Part shown: in pieces, positions 13,872 to 19,833 of the stretch | How the letters are laid out: each line of letters starts with the position of its first letter | How positions within the stretch are numbered: position 1 is the first letter of the stretch | Source of the DNA: CAYUFF01 sp964444075 | Lineage (GTDB): Archaea > Aenigmatarchaeota > Aenigmatarchaeia > CG10238-14 > SCSR01 | NCBI GenBank assembly: GCA_964444075.1 | Contig: CAYUFF010000019.1 | Location: 1-19,833 of the forward strand | Reading direction: 5' to 3' | Length of the DNA: 19,833 nt | Position numbers and translations under genes: made by a program | Notes under the pieces: model-generated | What the model was told of the DNA's origin: nothing | Seen by the model: only the letters and a program-made list of their open reading frames with translations | Database searches by the model: none

Positions 13872-14188
13872 AAAAAGCGATTTCTTTAGTTTTTACCAAA
13901 ACTTTCATCAGAAATCGACGAGCACTTTTACTCTTCGTCTTCCTACGTGTTAAATTGAGCTGGACGCGCTGATCTAAGCGGAGGTTTATCGTAAATCTTT
14001 TACAGCTAGTCCTTGTTTGTTAGCTGGTAATCCGAGTACTTGTTCGATGTCATCAAGTTATTGAACTTGGTGTAAAACAATAGTATACTCCTGCTTGTGT
14101 TAGTCGGGCACACTTTTTTGGTATGGAACTTTTATTATCCCAAATCGTTAAATTGATTTAAAAGGACAACTTTATTATAAGTGGTAAC
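13872..14188. other. Intergenic stretch, with a possible gene remnant on the minus strand
   Basis: About 320 nt separate the divergent trpS and the DUF5678-like gene. No complete gene is visible. On the minus strand, 14057 down to 13986 reads LDDIEQVLGLPANKQGLAVKDLR then a stop, which resembles the end of a small antitoxin-like protein, but no start can be found. A small hairpin CAAGTT-ATTG-AACTTG lies at about 14053-14068. The stretch ends in a TATA-like element. Confidence 0.3.
14155..14164 (+). promoter_or_regulatory. TATA-like element before the DUF5678-like gene
   Basis: GATTTAAAAG is centred about 29 nt upstream of the ATG at 14189, the distance expected for a leaderless archaeal promoter serving the small gene and the protease. 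Confidence 0.45.
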
Positions 14189-14353
14189 ATGGAAAAAGGT
14201 TTGAATACGTAATAAAAGTAGATGGGAAAGAAGTTTGGAAAGGACTTAATCCGACAAAAGTTTTTTTCGAAATTAAGAAAAAATCCAGGGAAAGAAGTTT
14301 CTATAGCTTGGCGTACTAAAGAAAAAGCGTTGGTGTGCCTATTATGGATATAG
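14189..14353 (+). pseudogene. DUF5678-like small protein, broken by two compensating indels
   Basis: From the ATG the frame stops after seven codons, but the adjacent frame reads FEYVIKVDGKEVWKGLNPTK and then VFFEIKKK. A second shift back into the original frame gives NPGKEVSIAWRTKEKALVCL to a TAG at 14351-14353. One A missing from the run at 14192-14196 and one A too many in the run just before TCCAGGG would give a 54-residue protein. The pattern (short beta segment with VDGKEV, then a helix and NPGKEVSIAW) resembles archaeal DUF5678 proteins, small genes that I recall lying next to retropepsin-like proteases, as here. The stop overlaps the protease start at 14344. Confidence 0.5.
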
Positions 14354-14763
14354 AGTTCCCTTATAAAAAAGAGGAAAGTGATATGTTTCAGACAATTAAA
14401 AGACCGAAGATAAAAATAAAGGTATTTTCAGAGGTTAGCGGAGAATGGGAAGTCATCGACGAAGTTTTAGCCGATACCGGAGCCGATTTTTGTGTTTTAC
14501 CAAGATTCATCAGAAATTTACTCGTGAAAGATGTAACTAAAGGACGATACGTAGAAATTAAAGGTGTTGTCCCAGGAGTAAAATTGATAGCTTATTTACA
14601 CAATTTAAGGATAAGCATAGGTAACAAAAAATTTGTTGCTCCCGTTGCATTAGCAGATTCTGACGATGTACCTCCTATATTCGGTAGGGTTAAAGCATTA
14701 GACTTATTCAACCTATTCAACGCTAGCTTTATAAAAGGAGAAAAACTCAAAATTACCAGATAA
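14344..14763 (+). CDS. Retropepsin-like aspartic protease (clan AA)
   Basis: A 139-residue single-domain aspartic protease fold starting MDIEFPYKKEES. The active-site triad is in LADTGADFCVLP, with D44-T45-G46, and the flap and C-terminal part GRVKALDLFNLFN parallels the LGR-D-L region of retropepsins. With only one DTG it must dimerise to be active. I prefer the ATG at 14344 over a GTG at 14335 because family members start with MxxEFPYxxE. It is preceded by the DUF5678-like gene with overlapping ends, so the two form a unit. Its target is unknown; processing of a small partner or of a surface protein is possible. Confidence 0.75.
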   Translation: MDIEFPYKKEESDMFQTIKRPKIKIKVFSEVSGEWEVIDEVLADTGADFCVLPRFIRNLLVKDVTKGRYVEIKGVVPGVKLIAYLHNLRISIGNKKFVAPVALADSDDVPPIFGRVKALDLFNLFNASFIKGEKLKITR

Positions 14764-14794
14764 TCTTTTTATTCAAACAAAAACTACTTGTTTT
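14764..14794. terminator. T/A-rich gap between convergent genes
   Basis: A 31-nt gap between the protease and the surface-protein gene reads T- and A-rich on either strand (CTTTTTATTC on plus). Runs of T on the transcript end are the usual archaeal terminators, so it probably ends transcription from both sides. Confidence 0.3.
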
Positions 14795-16816
14795 CTATCT
14801 GAGAGTTTTTACACTTCCTTTAATCCACAGGTTGCCTTCTGAGTCAAAAATTGCTATAATCTCTCCTTTTGGATTGACCAAAGCTATTCCTTCTTCAACT
14901 TCTGTAAACCTGAAGTTATTGTGAAAAACTACATCTCCTGTTGTGACGTTACCCGAAAACCAAGCGTTTCTCCATTTTTTGGTTTCTGAACCTAGATCGT
15001 AAGTGGCATTAACGTCTGGTCCGACGTGTCCTGCTACTTGTAGTTTAAAGTCCGAGGGGTTCGTCGTTCCAATACCGACGTTGCCCGTATCTCTTTTTAC
15101 TACAATAAATGCGGTTCCTGTAGTTGTATTTTCAATCGCTAAGTAATCTGGGCCGGTTCTATAGGTAATGTCTAAACCACTAGCTCCCACAGTCGGATAA
15201 TCATCTCTAAATCTTATTACATTAGGTCCGGTAGCTGATTTTGATCCTATTATGAGCTGAACTGGTTCTCCAAACCCTACATCCGAAAGAACTGTTAGAC
15301 GCCCCACAGGAGTAGTCGTTCCGATACCCACATTGCCTGGAAGGTCAAAATATGCCTCTGTCGTATTCACAACGAAAATTGGGTACCCCCCTGGGTCGTC
15401 GGCCCTGATTAGGGTACCAGGCTGTGAGGGGATGAGGTGTAGTAGGTTGCTACGATAGGAAGCGGTACTCTTGACGATGAAAGTGAAGTTCTCGGCTTTG
15501 TCTACCTCGTCCTCGAGGATGAATGCCGGAAGGTCGGTAAAGCCATAATCACGGTACTTTGCGTGGATTAAAGAAGGTGTCGTCTCGGGGCTTCCGTGGC
15601 CTTCTACCAGGAGCCGGGTTGCACTTATTGGAAGGTCAAAATATGCCTCTGTCGTATTCACAACGAAAATTGGGTACCCCCCTNNNNNNNNNNNNNNNNN
15701 NNNNNNNNNNNNNNNNNNNNNNNNNNNNNNNNNNNNNNNNNNNNNNNNNNNNNNNNNNNNNNNNNNNNNNNNNNNNNNNNNNNGTGTCGTCTCGGGGCTT
15801 CCGTGGCCTTCTACCAGGAGCCGGGTTGCACTTATTGGGCCAGCCACATCCAGTTTGTAAGCTGGGGAGGTTGTTCCTATTCCAACGTTGGTTCCGTTAT
15901 CGTAAATCTGACTGGCCGTCAAGCTATTGTTGGAACTCCATTTTGCTAAATAGTTTGCCGAACCGGAGCCAGCGCCTTGAACGTACATGTTATCCAAATT
16001 AACAGAATTTATCCCTGTTACGTGCCCATAAGTGTCCAAGATAATGTCTTGGATTACTGTTCCGTCAGAATTGTCTACCGAGGATTGGGAACTTGTATCT
16101 GCATGGCTTACCGTGACTGTGCTACCACTTTTACTAATCAAAATTCCTCCTCCAACCTCCACAGTATCGATTACACGCTTACCTCCTTGCCAAAATGCAG
16201 TAGCATTAATGTTAGTGGCATTGTAAATGTCATAACCCCTCATGTTGAGATTACTCGTGGGTGTTAAAGATCCCGTCAACTTTCCATATATTGTTCCTCC
16301 TACACGAAGGTTACCTGTGATTCTTGTCGACCCGACAATATCGAGCTTATATTGTGGTGAGACAGTACCTATCCCTACATTTCCCGAGCTACCGTTGACA
16401 AAAAGGACGTTCGTAACGTTTAGGAAGAGTGGATAACCGGGAGTAACAAAAATCTGTTTGGTATCATTACTCCAGGGTGTTACAATCTTATTACCAGCCT
16501 CGCTCCACGAAGAGATACAATCACCGCTTAAACAAAGTTCGGAAGCGCTCACGCTACCACTAACTACTAGGTCACCACCCACAGCTAAGTCACTCAACAC
16601 AGACAAGTAGTTTGTAAAAATCCAGTTTACGCCTGTAATATTATAAGCTATCGCATACCCGTTTTTACTCATGTCCAGGTTGACATCGATAGGATAGATT
16701 TGACTCAACGGGTGGTGTTGTATAACTGCCAAAGAAAAACTACTAGATAAAAGGAGAAGGTGAATACCACCCAACAAAAGAAGCGTTAACTCCTTCTTCC
16801 TATTTTTTCTTCTCAT
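14795..16816 (-). CDS. Large secreted surface/tail-fibre-like glycoprotein with GNVGIGT repeats
   Basis: The assembled frame of 673 codons has a basic head (MRRKNRKKE), a hydrophobic signal/anchor segment (about 10-30), and a long Asn/Ser/Thr/Gly-rich beta body. Four GNVGIGT-type motifs (NVGIGTVSPQYKLDIVG, NVGIGTTSPAYKLDVAG, NVGIGTTTP, NVGIGTTNPSDFKLQVAG) match repeats in bacterial and phage tail-fibre and surface proteins. At least a dozen N-x-S/T sequons suggest a heavily N-glycosylated cell-surface protein. The C-terminus (LGSETKKWRNAWFSGN) resembles the last part of such fibres, without an endosialidase peptidase motif I can identify. A 97-residue tandem repeat is interrupted by a 100-base assembly gap, so the true length is uncertain. 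Confidence 0.75.
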   Translation of the reverse strand: MRRKNRKKELTLLLLGGIHLLLLSSSFSLAVIQHHPLSQIYPIDVNLDMSKNGYAIAYNITGVNWIFTNYLSVLSDLAVGGDLVVSGSVSASELCLSGDCISSWSEAGNKIVTPWSNDTKQIFVTPGYPLFLNVTNVLFVNGSSGNVGIGTVSPQYKLDIVGSTRITGNLRVGGTIYGKLTGSLTPTSNLNMRGYDIYNATNINATAFWQGGKRVIDTVEVGGGILISKSGSTVTVSHADTSSQSSVDNSDGTVIQDIILDTYGHVTGINSVNLDNMYVQGAGSGSANYLAKWSSNNSLTASQIYDNGTNVGIGTTSPAYKLDVAGPISATRLLVEGHGSPETTXXXXXXXXXXXXXXXXXXXXXXXXXXXXXXXXXXGGYPIFVVNTTEAYFDLPISATRLLVEGHGSPETTPSLIHAKYRDYGFTDLPAFILEDEVDKAENFTFIVKSTASYRSNLLHLIPSQPGTLIRADDPGGYPIFVVNTTEAYFDLPGNVGIGTTTPVGRLTVLSDVGFGEPVQLIIGSKSATGPNVIRFRDDYPTVGASGLDITYRTGPDYLAIENTTTGTAFIVVKRDTGNVGIGTTNPSDFKLQVAGHVGPDVNATYDLGSETKKWRNAWFSGNVTTGDVVFHNNFRFTEVEEGIALVNPKGEIIAIFDSEGNLWIKGSVKTLR
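15339..15838 (-). repeat. Tandem 291-nt (97-aa) repeat inside the surface gene, second copy gapped
   Basis: The unit ISATRLLVEG to AYFDLP is 97 residues (291 nt). The copy at 15339-15629 is complete. Another begins at 15630, exactly 291 nt on, but runs into the N gap and resumes at 15784. Matching the complete copy, the missing part is 184 nt (equivalent to 15393-15576), not the 100 shown; more copies would add multiples of 291. Confidence 0.85.
15684..15783. other. 100-N assembly gap
   Basis: Exactly 100 N, the usual placeholder for a gap of unknown size. Both edges fall inside the 291-nt repeat, so the assembler broke on the repeat. Reading frame across the gap is preserved only because the true missing length differs from 100 by a multiple of 3 (84). 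Confidence 0.98.
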
Positions 16817-16840
16817 CTATATTCAATTTAGTTTTCTTTT

Positions 16841-16853
16841 TCTTTTATTATTT
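16841..16853 (-). promoter_or_regulatory. Possible TATA box of the surface gene
   Basis: Reading leftward, TAAATAATAAAAG lies about 25-37 nt upstream of the ATG at 16816. The stretch is very AT-rich throughout, so the element is only suggested. Confidence 0.25.
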
Positions 16854-16872
16854 ACTTTAAGCTCCTGTTGCA

Positions 16873-16988
16873 TTACCAAATTCGCACGACGTACCTCAAT
16901 TCAATCTCCGCACTTTTCAAGTCTGTTTTTGCCGTTAGGAAGAATTCTTTAGCGAGTGCTATCTTGGGGGTATTCTTTTACGCGCCAT
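16873..16988 (-). pseudogene. Truncated HEPN-like remnant, pair 3
   Basis: Starting at the ATG at 16988 the frame reads MARKRIPPR then TAG. One base added to the C5 run (16966-16970) turns it into MARKRIPPK, then IALAKEFFLTAKTDLKSAEIELRY, which has the look of a HEPN N-terminal helix. It then breaks down (VVRIW) and stops at 16873. Only about 35 residues remain and the conserved core is absent. The start lies inside the end of the upstream NTase frame, so the order here is NTase then HEPN, reversed relative to pairs 1 and 2. Confidence 0.45.
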
Positions 16989-17372
16989 TCTCTTTCCCCT
17001 TCGACGTAAACAGGATCTAATCTTTCAATCCATTCTTTTGCTTGGAGAATACGCCTTCTCCAACGCGACTTCCTCCACAAAACTTTATATCCACCCAAAA
17101 CTCCAAAAAGCAAGGGATTGATTGGAGAAAAAATTTCTTCTGGTTCAACAAGAATAGAAGAAATCTTCACCTTATACTTGTTCCATATTCGTGATTCTTC
17201 TCTCTCTAAAAGGTCGAACCAGGTTCCTGCTAATTACAAGGACATCAACATCGCTATCTCCTCTTGCATATTCCTTCACCCTCGAGCCGAAAAGAACAAT
17301 GCTTACTAAATCCTTTCTGAATTTTTTCTTGCAATAAGTTACGAATTCTTTTAGTTTTTGGTTTTTGATGGG
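16949..17372 (-). pseudogene. Broken nucleotidyltransferase, pair 3
   Basis: Reading leftward from about 17372, the frame gives KNQKLKEFVTYCKKKFRKD and then VSIVLFGSRVKEYARGDSDVDVLVISRN, a clear Pol-beta-type NTase site (GS...DxD). No start codon precedes it. At about 17216-17222 (CCTGGTTC) the frame shifts by one base; the next frame reads VFDLLEREESRIWNKYKVKISSIL and continues through EPEEIFSPINPLLFGVLGGYKVL to a stop at 16949. The two parts together resemble longer HEPN-linked NTases of the COG1708 kind, not the minimal form of pairs 1 and 2. It is followed by the truncated HEPN-like remnant. Both the missing start and the shift argue for decay. Confidence 0.6.
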
Positions 17373-17524
17373 TTATTTAAAGGAGGTATAACTGATAACT
17401 GAGGACTTTAATCCAAAATCTCTTCTTCTCACATCTTTCCCTTTACTCTTCCTCCTCCACCAACCTCGATTTCCTCCTTGTAACCTAGAGGTTTTGGGCC
17501 CAATCTCCCTGGCTATTTCTTCTG
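17373..17524 (-). other. Possible remnant of an unidentified gene
   Basis: On the minus strand, pieces in shifting frames read EEIAREIGPK, then PLGYKEEIEVGGGGRVKG, then KDVRRRDFGLKSSVISYTSFK and a stop at about 17373. One or two single-base indels would join them. I do not recognise the family. Otherwise nothing but AT-rich sequence is seen, including a TATA-like CTTTAAATA at its end that could have served the broken NTase. Confidence 0.25.
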
Positions 17525-17610
17525 TTTGTAAAAAATCTAGTTCACGCTTGTGATGTTGTAAGCTATCGCATACCCGTTTTTACTCATGTTCAGGTTGACA
17601 TCGATGGGGT
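17525..17610 (-). repeat. Diverged copy of the 5' part of the surface gene
   Basis: It matches 16611-16690 with about ten mismatches and one extra A. The shared part includes 24 exact bases around AGCTATCGCATACCCGTTTT. On the minus strand it reads MSKNGYAIAYNIT as in the surface protein, then stops at TAG (VNWIF becomes a stop). It is therefore a fragment of a second surface gene or a duplicated piece, lying just before the M50 protease gene. Confidence 0.8.
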
Positions 17611-17668
17611 ACCGCGTAACTCTGCACGATCTTTTGGAAAATTAAGCTTTAAGGACAAAATCTTTTTG

Positions 17669-18823
17669 ATGTCGGAGAAAGAGCGCAAGAAAAAAGTAGA
17701 AATAAAACCGTTCTTGTTACTCCTCAGGACCGAAAGGGGAAAGAACCTCGTCGCACGCGTTGGAAAGGCTTACTGGAAGTTTTGGAAGGTCTACGGATGG
17801 GTGGCGGTGGTGGTTTGTTTCGCAGCCTCCGCGTTCACGACCTACTATTTCCTCAAGGTTTCTCTGACGACTCTCCTAACGAGAATCACGGCGGTGCCGG
17901 CGGTGTCGTTAGTTCTCCCAGAAGTCCCGGGGGTAAGGTATCCCTTTCCGGCAATCTTAGAAGTTCCCCTTCCCTACTGGATTGTCTCGGTCTTCATCCT
18001 CGTCGTCTTCCACGAGCTATCCCACGCTTTCGTCGCGGTCGCCGAGAACGTTAGGATCAAATCCTTAGGTCTCTTCGTCTTCCTAATCTTCCCGGGAGCC
18101 TTCGTCGAACCGGACGAAAGGACGCTCGAGAAATCGAGGTTAACTTCGCGACTCAAGGTCTACGCTGCGGGTAGCTTCGCGAACTTCTTGGTGGTGGTTT
18201 TCGTCACGATTCTCACGATAATTTTGCTGAACTTACTCTCAGCTTACCTCTCGCCCGCGGGCCTGAAAATCGAGGTCATTCCAGACACGCCAGCGGAACA
18301 TGCTGGACTAAAGGGAGATATCGTGAAGGTAAACGGGAAGGACGTGAGGAGGATAGAAGATTGGGTGATATCCATGAGTAACGTAACTCCTGGAGAGTGC
18401 GTCATCATCGAGACAACTGAGGGAATTTTCAACGTGACCACAGCTCCTCACCCGAAAAACTCCTCTATACCTTACGTCGGCTTCCGTTACTTGGGGAACA
18501 GAATTATCGCGAAGGGAAGCGGAGAAGAAGTATCGCCCACCACCGTAAGGATCCTCGAGTGGTTCTTTGGCTTCCCTTTACTCTCGTCGGTCAAGCTTCG
18601 TCTTGGCCTCGTTGATTGGATAGTCATCCTCAACCTCGGTGTTGGTTGCTTCAACCTGTTGCCGATAAAACCGTTGGATGGTGGGAGGATGTGGGAGGGG
18701 TTGTTGGAGAAAGCACTCGGAAGAAGGAGGAGCAAGATTTTGGTAAACGCGTCGAGTTTCGTCTTAGCTTTCCTGATTGCCGCCAACCTTCTCCTCGCCG
18801 CGGCGAGGGCTTGGCTAAGGTAG
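17669..18823 (+). CDS. Site-2-type intramembrane zinc metalloprotease (M50) with PDZ domain
   Basis: A 384-residue polytopic membrane protein. The zinc-binding HELSH (115-119) is in a hydrophobic helix, and the third ligand is in LDGGR (336-340). A PDZ-like domain lies between the two (KIEVIPDTPAEHAGLKGDIVKVNGKDV, about 205-231). Hydrophobic segments before (about 44-64, 103-122) and after (170-194, 312-330, 360-380) support a membrane core. Such proteases cut membrane-spanning regulators or signal-peptide remnants. The start is the ATG at 17669, with an AT-rich TATA-like element upstream. It ends 9 nt inside the convergent G1PDH gene. Nothing obvious is missing. A link to the nearby surface protein is conceivable but unproven. 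Confidence 0.88.
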   Translation: MSEKERKKKVEIKPFLLLLRTERGKNLVARVGKAYWKFWKVYGWVAVVVCFAASAFTTYYFLKVSLTTLLTRITAVPAVSLVLPEVPGVRYPFPAILEVPLPYWIVSVFILVVFHELSHAFVAVAENVRIKSLGLFVFLIFPGAFVEPDERTLEKSRLTSRLKVYAAGSFANFLVVVFVTILTIILLNLLSAYLSPAGLKIEVIPDTPAEHAGLKGDIVKVNGKDVRRIEDWVISMSNVTPGECVIIETTEGIFNVTTAPHPKNSSIPYVGFRYLGNRIIAKGSGEEVSPTTVRILEWFFGFPLLSSVKLRLGLVDWIVILNLGVGCFNLLPIKPLDGGRMWEGLLEKALGRRRSKILVNASSFVLAFLIAANLLLAAARAWLR

Positions 18824-19833
18824 GGAGGACTCTACCCCCGAATACACTTCGCGCCAGTCCACTTTCAGGCGCGGGAGAAGGTTCCATAAGGTGAATCTCT
18901 CCGGCCTTACCCGGTGGATTTTCGGCATGAGCTTGAGGAACTCTTCCTTGAATTTCCCGTCGTTCAAGATTCTGAGGAGAACGTCGTTCAAGTCCAAGAG
19001 CTTCACGAGCCTCACGAGCTTCTCGAAGATCTGTGAATTAGAGAAAACGCTCTCGAAAGTCAGCGACTCGGGAAGGTAACTCTGGTAGACGTAGGAAGAA
19101 ACCAAAAAACCCACTCCGACGAGCTCACCGTGGAAGTACTGCGGAAAAATTCTGGAGAGGGGTTTTTCGACCTCGTGCTCGCTGCCAGAGCAGTAGCGAG
19201 AGGATTCCTCCATCGCAACACCACCCAGGAGGAGGGCGTTCATCAGGTTTTTCTCTCCCTTCTTGCAGGCAAAATGAATGCCAGTTAACGAAAGCCTTAA
19301 GCTTTTCCTGCGTACCCTTTCGCCTATGAGCTTTTTGGCCAGGAAGACATCATGAATCGCCGTCACGCTTCCTATCGCGTCGAGCCTCCCCGCTTTTTGG
19401 TGGCGCGTAGCTTTCTTCCACAGGTGAAAGGGAACGATGACCCTCTCCGGATACTTGCAGTAGAGACTAACCTTCTTCCCACCCTTCCACAACGAAGCGG
19501 TAGGGGAGATTATCCCGTTGTGGGATGGTGCCGTCGGTATGAGGAGCAGGGACTTTCCCTCTTCGGTAGCGATTCTCTTCGCCACGTCCAGCGCCCTTCC
19601 TCCCCCAAAACCACATACAACCTCCTTTTTGGAGCTTCTCAGCAAACGCCTACCGATCTTCACGTTCTCCAAGTCTTCCCTCTCGATCCTGAAGAAACAT
19701 TCGATCCCGCAAACTCTTTCTAGGTAGCTTCCCGCAAAACCCTTGTCCGAAACGAAAAAGCAGCTCTCGGCCAATTCACCGACTTCATCGGCGAACTTAC
19801 CCTCGTTCGCGAAAGTTTCGAGTCGTATTCCGA
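18815..19833 (-). CDS. egsA: sn-Glycerol-1-phosphate dehydrogenase, 5' end outside the window
   Basis: An iron-alcohol-dehydrogenase-like NAD(P)H enzyme that reduces dihydroxyacetone phosphate to sn-glycerol-1-phosphate, the backbone of archaeal lipids. The nucleotide site is GFGGGRALDVAK and TAPSHNGIISPTAS matches the family's TAPSHDGxASP. The metal ligands are expected at AGRLDAIGS (Asp), SGSEHEVEK (His) and QYFHGELVGVG (His). The frame is open to the right edge (LETFANEGKFADEVGELAES), so the true start lies beyond 19833; the TTG at 19774 is not the start. The sequence diverges from the common AGxGDLIS motif. The 3' end overlaps the convergent M50 gene by 9 nt. An AraM-type relative is a less likely alternative. 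Confidence 0.85.
   Translation of the reverse strand, partial: GIRLETFANEGKFADEVGELAESCFFVSDKGFAGSYLERVCGIECFFRIEREDLENVKIGRRLLRSSKKEVVCGFGGGRALDVAKRIATEEGKSLLLIPTAPSHNGIISPTASLWKGGKKVSLYCKYPERVIVPFHLWKKATRHQKAGRLDAIGSVTAIHDVFLAKKLIGERVRRKSLRLSLTGIHFACKKGEKNLMNALLLGGVAMEESSRYCSGSEHEVEKPLSRIFPQYFHGELVGVGFLVSSYVYQSYLPESLTFESVFSNSQIFEKLVRLVKLLDLNDVLLRILNDGKFKEEFLKLMPKIHRVRPERFTLWNLLPRLKVDWREVYSGVESSLP

Noticed and set aside
15559..16002. Plus-strand frame across the N gap
   Set aside because: It is an antisense shadow of the repeat in the surface gene and bridges the gap only by translating N.
16949..17170. A stand-alone small protein gene
   Set aside because: It is the shifted-frame C-terminal half of a broken nucleotidyltransferase; the signature motif lies upstream in another frame.
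10184..17650. CRISPR array or integrase in the accessory region
   Set aside because: I see no regularly spaced short repeats, and no integrase or transposase motif; the only tandem repeat is the 291-nt coding one.
19772..19774. TTG as the start of the glycerol-1-phosphate dehydrogenase
   Set aside because: The frame continues with plausible coding sequence to the window edge and the family is longer, so the gene is 5'-truncated here.

Overview
The window is archaeal. Its core genes are archaeal markers: a Trm5-type tRNA(G37) methyltransferase, a Taw1-type radical-SAM wyosine enzyme, a PIN-ATPase-KH protein of the PINA family, archaeal SepF, an archaeal TrpRS, a tRNA-His with encoded G-1 and C73, and a glycerol-1-phosphate dehydrogenase for archaeal lipids. 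Many starts have a TATA-like element 20-33 nt upstream and no Shine-Dalgarno, which suggests leaderless transcription. I cannot place the lineage from sequence alone; a thermophilic euryarchaeon or a DPANN-type archaeon would fit.

Layout. 1-175: degraded tail of an unidentified gene. 284-5470 (+): a housekeeping block of a small two-helix membrane protein, Trm5, sugar nucleotidyltransferase, SAM methyltransferase, PINA-type ATPase, and an RCK-linked K+-channel-like protein with a degenerate filter. 5514-7988 (-): tRNA-His and an envelope/division operon (anchored beta-rich protein, SepF, NYN nuclease-like protein, anchored metallophosphoesterase). A symmetric bidirectional promoter separates this operon from a DUF1512 gene that is split by a frameshift (8021-9249, +). 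taw1 converges on that gene (9236-10183, -).

From about 10.2 to 17.65 kb the window is accessory, looks AT-richer and is partly decayed. It holds an intact HEPN/nucleotidyltransferase pair framed by two identical 20-bp palindromes, a SAM methyltransferase, and trpS followed by a second HEPN/NTase pair whose HEPN gene is frameshifted. Next come a DUF5678-like small gene with two indels joined to a retropepsin-like protease, and a large sequon-rich surface protein with GNVGIGT repeats and a 97-aa tandem repeat that collapses into a 100-N gap. A third NTase/HEPN remnant and a stray copy of the surface gene's 5' region follow. The window ends with a site-2-type membrane protease (+) converging on the G1PDH gene, whose 5' end lies outside.

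Two themes stand out. The first is three NTase-HEPN modules in about 7 kb, in different states of repair and in two gene orders. The second is a series of single-base frame breaks, most of them in or beside short base runs. They are either assembly errors or real decay, and this must be settled before any gene here is called a pseudogene.
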